A model generated the notes under the pieces. It saw only the letters and a program-made list of their open reading frames with translations. It was not told where the DNA came from and did not search any database. From the NCBI GenBank assembly GCA_012522015.1, contig JAAYLD010000039.1, forward strand, positions 1 through 43,519: a DNA stretch of 43,519 nucleotides. The letters run 5' to 3'. The translations under genes were made by a program, and so were the position numbers. How positions within the stretch are numbered: the first letter of the stretch is position 1; each line of letters starts with the position of its first letter. Below, piece by piece: positions 33,566 through 41,220 of the stretch. This DNA is from Clostridiales bacterium (GTDB lineage: Bacteria > Bacillota > Clostridia > Oscillospirales > CAG-272).

Positions 33566-34504
33566 CTACAGTTTAACAGAAGCTGTCAGATGCTCATCAA
33601 CATATTGGCAGGCGGCGAGGGCTGCAACGGCGCCGTCCGCTGTCGCCGTCGTTATCTGACGCACGCCTTTTGTGCGGCAGTCGCCTGCGGCGAACACTCC
33701 CGGGGTGCCTGTCGCACTTGTTTCGTCGGCAACGATATAGCCTCGTTCGTCAAGACGCGCAACACTTTTAAAGGGATCGTTTTCCGGCACAAGTCCTATT
33801 GCCACAAACATGCCATCAACAAAAAGCTCTTTTGTCGTGCCATCGCTCACCCGCTCGGTGACGATTCCTTCAAATTTATCTTCGCCGATGATAGATTTTA
33901 CGGTCGTTTCGGTTATTACTTCTATATTATCACGTTGATATAGCTGCTGCTGGAGCTTTACTTCACCCGTCAGGAAGCTGAGGTTTTGTACGATAATAAC
34001 TTTTTTACATGTATCAGATAAGAGAAGGGCCTCCTGCAAAGCAGAGTTCCCCCCGCCAATAACAGCAACCGATTTCCCCTTATAAAACGCGCCGTCGCAG
34101 ACAGCGCAATATGAGATACCGTCGCCGATGAATTTTTCCTCGTTCGGCACGCCGAGCATTCTGTGACGCGCACCGGCCGCAATGATAAGAGCTCGTCCCG
34201 TATAGACGCCGCCTGTGCATTTTACCGTTTTAATATAGTCAGGCGCGCTGCCCAAAGCTACTTCAACAACCTCATCAAGCTCAAGCACCGCTCCCTGCTC
34301 AATAGCTTGTGAAACCATTCCATCCGCAAGTTCGCTGCCGCTTATTTTTAATATCCCGGGATAATTCTCGACTTTCGGAGAAAACGTCATCTGCCCGCCA
34401 AAGGTTGATTTTTCAATTAAAAGCACTGATTTTTGCGCGCGCCTTGCGTAAATGGCAGCTGTCAATCCCGCAGGACCAGCACCTATGATGATAATGTCGT
34501 ACAT
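33566..34504 (-). CDS. trxB: Thioredoxin-disulfide reductase
   Basis: A complete 312-residue flavoprotein of the low-molecular-weight class. The FAD site GAGPAGLTAA is near 8-17, the redox-active CAVC is at 133-136 (CAVCDGAF), and the NADPH site VIGGGNSALQEA is near 149. The C-terminal FAD motif GVFAAGDCR is present. It reduces thioredoxin (trxA, 17786-18097) with NADPH and probably also supplies reducing power to the redoxin domain fused to NrdD. The ribosome site is weak. It precedes the aldo/keto reductase on the same strand. Confidence 0.95.
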   Translation of the reverse strand: MYDIIIIGAGPAGLTAAIYARRAQKSVLLIEKSTFGGQMTFSPKVENYPGILKISGSELADGMVSQAIEQGAVLELDEVVEVALGSAPDYIKTVKCTGGVYTGRALIIAAGARHRMLGVPNEEKFIGDGISYCAVCDGAFYKGKSVAVIGGGNSALQEALLLSDTCKKVIIVQNLSFLTGEVKLQQQLYQRDNIEVITETTVKSIIGEDKFEGIVTERVSDGTTKELFVDGMFVAIGLVPENDPFKSVARLDERGYIVADETSATGTPGVFAAGDCRTKGVRQITTATADGAVAALAACQYVDEHLTASVKL

Positions 34505-34581
34505 GCGTTTACTTCTGCCTTTGCTTTACTGTATTGTATATAAAATGTATAAACACTATTAAAGTTAACAACAGTACGACG

Positions 34582-34608
34582 GCGCCCGCCGCTTTTAGCG
34601 GTGGGCGC
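34582..34608. terminator. Strong hairpin after nrdD
   Basis: GCGCCCGCCGCT (34582-34593) pairs with AGCGGTGGGCGC (34597-34608), a 12-bp stem with one G-U and a 3-nt loop. It lies between the nrdD stop and trxB. No T run follows on the minus strand, so it may act as an mRNA 3'-end stabiliser rather than as an intrinsic terminator. Confidence 0.5.
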
Positions 34609-34684
34609 TGCCGGATTATTGTGATTTTTTATTCTATTACTGTTTGCTTTCTCTTTTCTTTAGTCTGTTTTGTTATAAGCTGCG

Positions 34685-37210
34685 TTACCAAACGGCAGCC
34701 GCCGCTTTTGCTACTTCATCAATGTAATGTTTAACGCCGGACACACCGGTGAATTTCTGTGATTCTGCGCCGTTTCCGACAAAGAGAGTCGGAGCTTGAC
34801 GGATACCGAGGTCAAGTGCAAGCTCTACGTTTTCATCAGCCAAAACTTTGACGTATTTTATGCCGGCACGGTCAAGAAGCGCTGTTGCTACCTTGCAGTT
34901 CGGGCATGTTGCTGTCGTAAAAAGATACGGAGTGCTCGAGTTACGAACCGTTTCGCTTGCAATACCCGCCGCACTTTTTGCCACGCTTGTCGCAACGTTT
35001 GCAGTTATGTTTGTCACGTCATGTGCTGACGACGGGATGCCCTCGCCATCCTTATTGCTTGATGTGCTCGCCGTCATATCCTCTGCCGTCGGTGATGCTG
35101 ACATGCGCTCTAACACATCTTTATAAGCGCCATGTCCCACGACGTCGTAGGTAACGCGATCCTTAAATTCCTGAACTTTTCCGTCGTTCCAGTTGCTGAC
35201 CGGACGATAATAACCTGTTATGCGGCTGTAAACCTCTGTATCAGCACCGCATTTATCGCACTTCGGATGCTCGCCGATGATATAACCGTCGTTCGGGCAA
35301 ATAGAATAAGTTGGAGAAATAGTGTAATAAGGAAGCCTATAATTCTCGGCTATTTTACGTACAAGGGCAGCCGTTGAACGCCAGTCAGGCATACGCTCGC
35401 CAAGGAAAGCATGGAATACTGTCCCTGATGTATAAAGCGTCTGCAGCTTATCCTGGATGTCGAGCGCGGTGAAGATGTCGTCCGTAAACCCAACGGGCAG
35501 GTGCGAGCTGTTTGTGTAATACGGAGTGCCGCCCTTTTCGTTTGCCGTGATGATATCGGGGTAACGTTCCTTATCAAGCCTTGCCAGGCGGTAAGATGTT
35601 GATTCCGCCGGCGTTGCCTCAAGGTTATAAAGGTCACCGTACATCTCCTGATAATCAGAGAGACGATTGCGCATATGATTGAGAACCTGCTTTGTAAACT
35701 CCTGAGCTTCTTTGTGCGTCAAGTCACAGCGGAGCCACTTAGCATTAAGCGCAGCCTCGTTCATTCCGACAAGACCAATTGTTGAGAAATGGTTGTCGAA
35801 AGTGCCAAGATAACGCTTTGTATAAGGATAAAGACCAGCTTCAAGCAGTTTTGTGATGACTGTACGCTTTGTCTTAAGCGAACGTGCAGCTACATCAAGC
35901 ATATGGTCGAGCCGCGCGTAGAAGTCGGCCTCGTCTTTCGCAAGATAAGCTAAACGCGGCATATTTAATGTTACAACGCCGATTGAACCGGTTGATTCAC
36001 CGCTTCCGAAGTATCCGCCTGATTTCTTGCGCAGCTCGCGCAGATCAAGACGCAGTCGGCAGCACATACTGCGGATATCGGACGGCTTCATATCGCTGTT
36101 GACATAGTTTGAGAAATACGGCGTGCCGTACTTAGCCGTCATCTCAAAGAGCAAGCGGTTGTTTTCTTTGTCAGACCAGTCGAAGTCGCGGGTTATCGAA
36201 TATGTTGGTATCGGATACTGGAAACCGCGTCCGTTAGCGTCGCCTTCTATCATTATCTCAATGAAGGCACGATTTATCAAATCCATCTCGGCCTGGCAGT
36301 CACCGTATGTGAAGTCCATCTCACGTCCGCTGACAATAGCCGGAATGTTGGCAAGGTCTTCAGGAACCGTCCAGTCAAGTGTGATGTTCGAGAACGGCGC
36401 TTGTGTCCCCCAGCGGCTCGGCGTGTTTACGCCGAAGATAAAGCTCTGTATACACTGCTTGACTTCTTTATAGGTAAGGTTATCAACCTTTACAAATGGA
36501 GCAAGGTAGGTATCGAATGACGAAAACGCCTGCGCGCCTGCCCATTCATTCTGCATGATGCCGAGGAAGTTTACCATCTGATTGCAGAGCGTGGAGAGAT
36601 GGCTTGCCGGAGCTGACGTTATGCGTCCGGGAACGCCACCAAGACCTTCCTTTATAAGCTGTCTGAGAGACCATCCGGCACAATAGCCTGTAAGCATCTG
36701 AAGATCGTGCAGGTGTAAGTCTCCGTTGCGGTGGGCGTTTGAAATTTCCTGATCGTAGAACTCAGAGAGCCAGTAGTTTTCTGTAATTGCACCGGAGTTT
36801 GAAAGTATCAATCCGCCGACGGAATACGTGACAGTGCTGTTTTCCTTGACACGCCAGTCGCTCGCATTAACATACTTCTCGACGAGCTCTTTATAGTCAA
36901 GAATTGTCGCCTTCATGTTGCGTATCTTCTCACGCTGACGGCGATAGAGAATATACGCCTTTGCGACCTCTGCATATCCGGCTTGGACAAGAACTCTTTC
37001 TACGCTGTCCTGTATATCTTCAACAGCTATTTTGTCATCTTTGATTTTGGGCTGAAAATCGGAGGTAACCTTCAGCGCCATAAAATCAATAACGCTCTGA
37101 TTATAATTAACGCCCTGTGCAACGAATGCCTTTGTAATTGCTGAAGCTATCTTTGTTATATCGAAATCAACGATTTTTCCGTCGCGCTTAATTACTTGAT
37201 ACATACCCAT
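34685..37210 (-). CDS. nrdD: Class III ribonucleotide reductase NrdD with fused glutaredoxin-like domain
   Basis: This 841-residue glycyl-radical enzyme makes dNTPs from NTPs anaerobically. An ATP-cone (about 3-95) is followed by the catalytic domain with Cys177 (LTGYCAGWS), Cys383/Cys384 (SMCCRLRLD) and the glycyl radical at Gly666 (SRITGYYRP), which NrdG activates. A C-terminal Ser/Thr/Ala-rich linker (about 700-760) leads to a glutaredoxin/thioredoxin-like domain with CPNC (769-772) and cis-Pro in QAPTLF. The zinc site reads CPNDG...CDKC, with Asp where Cys or His is usual. AAGGGG is about seven bases upstream. The redoxin fusion suggests a thioredoxin-type electron donor rather than formate. 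Confidence 0.95.
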   Translation of the reverse strand: MGMYQVIKRDGKIVDFDITKIASAITKAFVAQGVNYNQSVIDFMALKVTSDFQPKIKDDKIAVEDIQDSVERVLVQAGYAEVAKAYILYRRQREKIRNMKATILDYKELVEKYVNASDWRVKENSTVTYSVGGLILSNSGAITENYWLSEFYDQEISNAHRNGDLHLHDLQMLTGYCAGWSLRQLIKEGLGGVPGRITSAPASHLSTLCNQMVNFLGIMQNEWAGAQAFSSFDTYLAPFVKVDNLTYKEVKQCIQSFIFGVNTPSRWGTQAPFSNITLDWTVPEDLANIPAIVSGREMDFTYGDCQAEMDLINRAFIEIMIEGDANGRGFQYPIPTYSITRDFDWSDKENNRLLFEMTAKYGTPYFSNYVNSDMKPSDIRSMCCRLRLDLRELRKKSGGYFGSGESTGSIGVVTLNMPRLAYLAKDEADFYARLDHMLDVAARSLKTKRTVITKLLEAGLYPYTKRYLGTFDNHFSTIGLVGMNEAALNAKWLRCDLTHKEAQEFTKQVLNHMRNRLSDYQEMYGDLYNLEATPAESTSYRLARLDKERYPDIITANEKGGTPYYTNSSHLPVGFTDDIFTALDIQDKLQTLYTSGTVFHAFLGERMPDWRSTAALVRKIAENYRLPYYTISPTYSICPNDGYIIGEHPKCDKCGADTEVYSRITGYYRPVSNWNDGKVQEFKDRVTYDVVGHGAYKDVLERMSASPTAEDMTASTSSNKDGEGIPSSAHDVTNITANVATSVAKSAAGIASETVRNSSTPYLFTTATCPNCKVATALLDRAGIKYVKVLADENVELALDLGIRQAPTLFVGNGAESQKFTGVSGVKHYIDEVAKAAAAVW

Positions 37211-37238
37211 ACCCCTTTTGTTCTTTATGTTAATATAC

Positions 37239-37258
37239 AGAATTCAATATTGAATTCT
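37239..37258. promoter_or_regulatory. 20-bp perfect palindrome in the nrdD leader
   Basis: AGAATTCAATATTGAATTCT is perfectly self-complementary with no loop, the hallmark of a dimer binding site. It lies about 17-36 nt after the predicted nrdD start, between promoter and ribosome site. A further GAATTC is at 37266-37271. A regulator is not identified. Confidence 0.6.
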
Positions 37259-37281
37259 CTTTGTCGAATTCGAGTGAAATG

Positions 37282-37311
37282 ATTATATCACACTACATAT
37301 AGGGACGTCAA
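37282..37311 (-). promoter_or_regulatory. nrdD promoter
   Basis: On the minus strand TTGACG (37306-37311), an 18-bp spacer and TATAAT (37282-37287). Transcription would start near 37275, leaving a leader of about 65 nt. Confidence 0.78.
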
Positions 37312-37336
37312 TCGCATAAAACACAATATATAGTTT
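37290..37336. promoter_or_regulatory. Tandem NrdR boxes at the nrdD promoter
   Basis: Box 1 ACACTACATATAGGGA (37290-37305) matches 13 of 16 positions of the NrdR consensus ACACWATATATWGTGT; box 2 ACACAATATATAGTTT (37321-37336) matches 15 of 16. They are 15 bp apart (31 bp centre to centre, three helical turns), as expected for NrdR. Box 1 fills the -35/-10 spacer, and box 2 lies upstream of the -35, so bound NrdR should block RNA polymerase. Confidence 0.8.
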
Positions 37337-37417
37337 CTTCTTTTGTTTATTGTGAACAAAAATTTTGAATTAATCAGTTAAATATAGTCATTATCTCATA
37401 ATCCTGTGTTGCTTACA

Positions 37418-38128
37418 CTAAACTGTCACACCGCGAAGCTCGGCACTTGGTATATACGGCAGAACAGCATCAAGGAGAACTTTCATATCAGCGTCGCTTG
37501 GCGCATGAAGCCCCTCCGTTAAAATATCGCCCGAATCCTCAAAACGCTGGATAAAATATCGGCGTGCGCCCATCAGCCACCGTCCGATTTCTACAAAGTC
37601 ACTTGGCGTATGAAACTCGGCGACTGCCGTCGTGCGGAATTCATAGTCTATTATGCCCCTCTCAGCGGACTCCATAATAAAAGCTGAGCTTTCTCTTATA
37701 TCTGGCATAGGGTCGTAAGTGAGTCCGCATGTCTCTTTATACTTAGATGGGGAGTTTTTTATATCCATTGCCACGTAGTCGACGGCACCGGATGAGATAA
37801 CTTCCCTAAGCCGGTGTGGGGCGACCCCATTAGTATCAATCTTGACGGAAAAACCCATATCCTTTATTTTTTTTGCAAATTGTGTGATATCGGGCTGAAA
37901 AATAGGCTCACCGCCTGTTATAGCAACACCGTCAAGAATCCCCTGGCGCTTCGAAAGGAATAAAAAAAACTCCTCTTCATCAATTATGGGCAGCGTCGGT
38001 GAAACCTTGACAAGCGATGCGTTTTGACAAAACGGGCAGCGCATATTACACCCGGGTGTAAAAACTGTGCACGCCACTTTCCCCGGATAGTCAATAAGCG
38101 TGAGTTTATTAAAACCGCTAATTTTCAT
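37418..38128 (-). CDS. nrdG: NrdD-activating radical SAM protein
   Basis: This 236-residue radical SAM enzyme makes the glycyl radical in NrdD. The 4Fe-4S motif is CNMRCPFC (Cys27, Cys31, Cys34), followed by the SAM-binding GGEP near residue 76. It lies directly upstream of nrdD on the same strand, but nrdD has its own promoter about 100 bp after the nrdG stop. AGGA is eight bases before the ATG. It is in the NrdG-like subgroup of about 230 residues that begins ISGFNKLTLIDYPGKVA. Readthrough into nrdD is possible. Confidence 0.93.
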   Translation of the reverse strand: MKISGFNKLTLIDYPGKVACTVFTPGCNMRCPFCQNASLVKVSPTLPIIDEEEFFLFLSKRQGILDGVAITGGEPIFQPDITQFAKKIKDMGFSVKIDTNGVAPHRLREVISSGAVDYVAMDIKNSPSKYKETCGLTYDPMPDIRESSAFIMESAERGIIDYEFRTTAVAEFHTPSDFVEIGRWLMGARRYFIQRFEDSGDILTEGLHAPSDADMKVLLDAVLPYIPSAELRGVTV

Positions 38129-38190
38129 GTTATTTTCCTAATTTCTATGTCTTGCATTTATGCTGTGTGCGCCGCGTTCGCTTTTGCATC

Positions 38191-38757
38191 TTACCTATCG
38201 TTTAGAATTGTGTTTTTGCTGATATATTCATCAAGTATGCGCGCGCATGTTTTTACATATTCTACACATGGGCGTTTTTTATAATACTCGCGTGTCCGCG
38301 GCGACGGATCCCCGCCCACCGTGGCGCCCTCACCGGACGCAAAAAGAAGCTCGCGGCAGACAATAGATCCGTTCTCACAGCGGAATTGGCTGGCAAGCTC
38401 TCGTACACGCTCATAATGACGTGATTTTTCAGGGGATTTTGGGTCAGTATATCCGTACAGCATCCCCGCTACCATAAACATACCCGAGACTGCACCGCAC
38501 ACCTCTCGCATGCGCCCCATCCCGCCGCCAAAAGATGAGGAAATGCGCAGCGCTGTTTCACGATCCATGCCTGTTACGTCGCAAAAAGCTGTGAAAACAG
38601 CCTGTGCGCAGTTATAGCCTTCGCGGAATAGAGTTTCGGACGTTCTCTCGTGCTCTGTCATTTCATAATCATACCTTTTTGGAGGAATTATATTTCTTGT
38701 TATTGGTAATTGTTTATAAGCAGCTTTTAATACGGCTTCCCCTTGTGCTTTATTCAT
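38191..38757 (-). CDS. C_GCAxxG_C_C family protein
   Basis: This 188-residue protein belongs to the C_GCAxxG_C_C family, which is thought to bind a redox cofactor or metal through conserved Cys residues. Visible motifs are GYNCAQAV, the central FGGGMGRMREVCGAVSG and CENGSIVCREL. No enzymatic function is established, but it is common in anaerobes. The ATG at 38757 has a weak GGAAAA site and gives a 32-residue extension; an internal ATG at 38661 gives a length closer to the family norm, so the start is uncertain. nrdG follows 62 bp downstream, so the two may be cotranscribed. Confidence 0.82.
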   Translation of the reverse strand: MNKAQGEAVLKAAYKQLPITRNIIPPKRYDYEMTEHERTSETLFREGYNCAQAVFTAFCDVTGMDRETALRISSSFGGGMGRMREVCGAVSGMFMVAGMLYGYTDPKSPEKSRHYERVRELASQFRCENGSIVCRELLFASGEGATVGGDPSPRTREYYKKRPCVEYVKTCARILDEYISKNTILNDR

Positions 38758-38772
38758 CTATTTTCCAATATC

Positions 38773-38801
38773 ATTATATCATTAAAAACAACCCGGTGCA
38801 A
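38773..38801 (-). promoter_or_regulatory. Possible promoter of the C_GCAxxG_C_C gene
   Basis: On the minus strand TTGCAC (38796-38801), 17-bp spacer, TATAAT (38773-38778). The predicted start near 38766 leaves only about nine nucleotides before the ATG at 38757, which would favour the internal start of that gene. Confidence 0.5.
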
Positions 38802-38881
38802 TCAACGCCCTTAAATATTTTTCCGGATGTAGTTCATCGTTTTTTTCATCTATTTTAACATTATCAGCACTGTCGGCATTG

Positions 38882-38910
38882 TTGACTGCCGCTACCCTCT
38901 CTGATATAAT
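38882..38910 (+). promoter_or_regulatory. Sigma-A promoter of the DUF6056/thpR operon
   Basis: TTGACT (38882-38887), 17-bp spacer, perfect TATAAT (38905-38910). Transcription should start near 38917, giving a leader of about 118 nt. Confidence 0.82.
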
Positions 38911-39011
38911 TTTTTCATAAAATATGGCGCATTTTTATTCCTTCCCACACCACTCATCATTGATACGCAGTATTTTTAGCACATACGTGAAAGAATAAAT
39001 AAAAGGAAAAA

Positions 39012-39038
39012 ATGACAAAAGGGATCGGGCTACAATGA
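39012..39038 (+). CDS. Eight-codon leader ORF before the DUF6056 gene
   Basis: AAGGA at 39003-39007 lies five bases before an ATG at 39012; the frame stops at 39038 with an ATGA overlap with the start of the next gene. The main gene has an AAAGGGA about ten bases upstream, so the leader may be incidental. Confidence 0.3.
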   Translation: MTKGIGLQ

Positions 39039-40564
39039 AAAATCCGACGCAAAAAAAGAAAAGGCAACGTCACCCCGCTGAGTTTATCTTGACAGCTGTC
39101 ACAGCAGTTTTGATTTTTACATCTGCTGTCGTGCTAAACTTTCTTACGCCTCTTTTTGCCGACGATTTTTCATACAGCGTATCATTTGAAACAAAACTCC
39201 CTATTTCCTCCTTTTATGATATATACCGCTCGCAGGTTGTCCACTACAAATCAACGAACGGACGATCCGTTGTCCATGCGCTGGCACAGCTTCTTCTCTG
39301 GATTGGCAAACCTGTGCTCAATTATATTAACGGGGCAGCCTTTCTTTCGTTTTGTCTCTTAATATATTTTCATGCCTTCGGCACGTTGAAAAATCTAAAT
39401 TATAAAAGGCTCATTTTCATATACTCAGCGCTGTTTTTCCTGACACCTACATTTGGCGGTAGCTACCTTTGGGTGATGGGAGCCGCCAATTATCTTTATT
39501 CGCCGCAGATAATATTAATTTATTTAATCCCATACCGCTTAGCACTGTACCGCAGAGTGGCTTTATACGAGAGTAAAGAGTCTTTGTCATATTACAATAT
39601 ATCTGCACAAAGCGAAAAAAGGCAGAAGACGCTGTTCTGTGACATCCTTTGCGCCGTTTTATTTTTCCCATGCGGTGTGATAGCTGGATGGACAAACGAA
39701 AACACGTCGATTGCTATGATTTTTATGGTCATCGCTTGTATTGTTGCGATGATTATATACAGCGGCAAAGGAAAAAGACAGTCACCCCGCCGCGTGCCGC
39801 TTTGGATGTTTACGGGCCTTCTTGGCAACGTATTAGGCGCCCTTCTTCTTTTTCTCTCACCCGCACAAAAAAAGCGGCTTGAGGGTGCCGGCGGCATAGG
39901 CAGCGCCGGCATGATGGTGCGGCGCGCCCTGTCAATCACAAAAAACGCTGTTTTATATCTCTGGCCGCTTCTTGTAATACTTATCGTGTTATTTGCAATT
40001 ATCATCATAAAAATGCGCGCTGCTGACAGTAAAACACGACGCCGTGCCCTCATAGCTTTTACCACACCCGCTGTTTACACTCTTGGTTCACTTCTTTGCT
40101 TATATTCAATGGCGGGAAGCCCGGAGTTCCCCCGCTGGGTATGGGGCACTATCTTCGGCTTCATTTTGATTGCCATATCTTCGATATGTGAAACGACAGC
40201 ACGAGTTTTTTATAGTGATAAAGACACAGGCAACAATTTCCCCCAGAAAAAGCTGCGCGTAATTCAAATATACAAATGGGCAGCTGTCGCCATCTCCGCT
40301 TTGCTGTTTATATCTTGTGCTTTTGGCTTTAAAAAAGCTGTTGACGACCTTATGCCGGTGAAAAACGCTTATGACGCCCGCGTTGAGTACATCGAGGATA
40401 TGCTCTCAAAGGGAAACACAGATATCACTGTTGATATAATAAAAAGTAACTCCCCGTACAGCAGCTATAATTTGTTTGACGAGCTTTCTTTCGACAGTTC
40501 GTCGTGGCCGAACACGGCCGTTGCAAGATATTTCGGTCTTACGTCAATCTCACGGAGAGATTAA
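39035..40564 (+). CDS. DUF6056-type polytopic membrane protein
   Basis: This 509-residue protein has about ten or more membrane spans. A short basic N-terminus (KKKRQRH) leads into the first span, after which an ADDFSYS motif and a conserved TNGRSVVH segment follow; the Asp-Asp after span 1 is typical of DUF6056 and of GT-C glycosyltransferase-like proteins, where it may bind a lipid-linked sugar. This is my inference from family features; no activity is known. The C-terminal 100 residues are soluble. The thpR gene begins 25 bp downstream in the same transcript. Confidence 0.75.
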   Translation: MKNPTQKKKRQRHPAEFILTAVTAVLIFTSAVVLNFLTPLFADDFSYSVSFETKLPISSFYDIYRSQVVHYKSTNGRSVVHALAQLLLWIGKPVLNYINGAAFLSFCLLIYFHAFGTLKNLNYKRLIFIYSALFFLTPTFGGSYLWVMGAANYLYSPQIILIYLIPYRLALYRRVALYESKESLSYYNISAQSEKRQKTLFCDILCAVLFFPCGVIAGWTNENTSIAMIFMVIACIVAMIIYSGKGKRQSPRRVPLWMFTGLLGNVLGALLLFLSPAQKKRLEGAGGIGSAGMMVRRALSITKNAVLYLWPLLVILIVLFAIIIIKMRAADSKTRRRALIAFTTPAVYTLGSLLCLYSMAGSPEFPRWVWGTIFGFILIAISSICETTARVFYSDKDTGNNFPQKKLRVIQIYKWAAVAISALLFISCAFGFKKAVDDLMPVKNAYDARVEYIEDMLSKGNTDITVDIIKSNSPYSSYNLFDELSFDSSSWPNTAVARYFGLTSISRRD

Positions 40565-40589
40565 AACCATATAATACGGAGATATAAAA

Positions 40590-41123
40590 ATGAGACTGTT
40601 TGTCGCCATCGCCCTCTCGGAGAATATGAAAAAGCCGCTTTTGCGTGCCATATCAGAGCTTCGTAATGTTGCCACACAAGGCAACTTCACAAAAGAGGAA
40701 AATCTGCACCTCACCCTTGCTTTCATTGGCGAGGTTTCCACGTCCCGCGTCGCCGACGCAAAGCGCGCTCTTGACAAAGTCAGCGCCCACCCATTCACGC
40801 TTGCGCTTGATGGTGGCATTGGGCGCTTTGTTCGCAGCGGCGGCGACATATATTATGCAAACGTCGGCGGGGGCAACGCTCTTCTCTCTCTTGCCAGCGA
40901 TGTAAAGCGCGAGCTTACGGCTGCCGAATTTGCAATCGAGGAGCGCGCTTTCCGCCCTCACATTACGCTCGGACGCGAGGTAACTGTGTCTTCGCCTGTA
41001 TCATCGATAAGCATTGAGCCAGCATCAATGACAGTGTCGCATTTTGGTTTATATAAAAGCGAGCGCATTGCTGGCAAGCTGACATATACGGAAATACATA
41101 GAATTGAGCTGCTGCCCCGATAA
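40590..41123 (+). CDS. thpR: RNA 2',3'-cyclic phosphodiesterase (LigT-like)
   Basis: This 177-residue 2H phosphoesterase has both catalytic motifs, HLTL at 40-43 and HITL at 124-127, in the usual spacing. It opens MRLFVAIALSENMKK as most ThpR proteins do. The enzyme hydrolyses 2',3'-cyclic phosphate to 2'-phosphate in RNA. GGAG is about eight bases before the ATG. It is the second gene of the operon with the DUF6056 protein, a pairing without an obvious functional link. Confidence 0.93.
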   Translation: MRLFVAIALSENMKKPLLRAISELRNVATQGNFTKEENLHLTLAFIGEVSTSRVADAKRALDKVSAHPFTLALDGGIGRFVRSGGDIYYANVGGGNALLSLASDVKRELTAAEFAIEERAFRPHITLGREVTVSSPVSSISIEPASMTVSHFGLYKSERIAGKLTYTEIHRIELLPR

Positions 41124-41149
41124 CACTTTCGAGAATGGGCAAAATAAAA

Positions 41150-41178
41150 AACCGGAGTTTTTATAGCTCCGGTTTTTT
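41150..41178. terminator. Terminator after thpR
   Basis: AACCGGAG (41150-41157) pairs with CTCCGGTT (41167-41174), 9-nt loop, then a T run on the + strand; the A run preceding it lets it also serve the convergent ABC permease gene. Confidence 0.88.
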
Positions 41179-41220
41179 ATTATGGATATAAAACGTATGA
41201 TAAATGTTGTTCAGGTGAGT

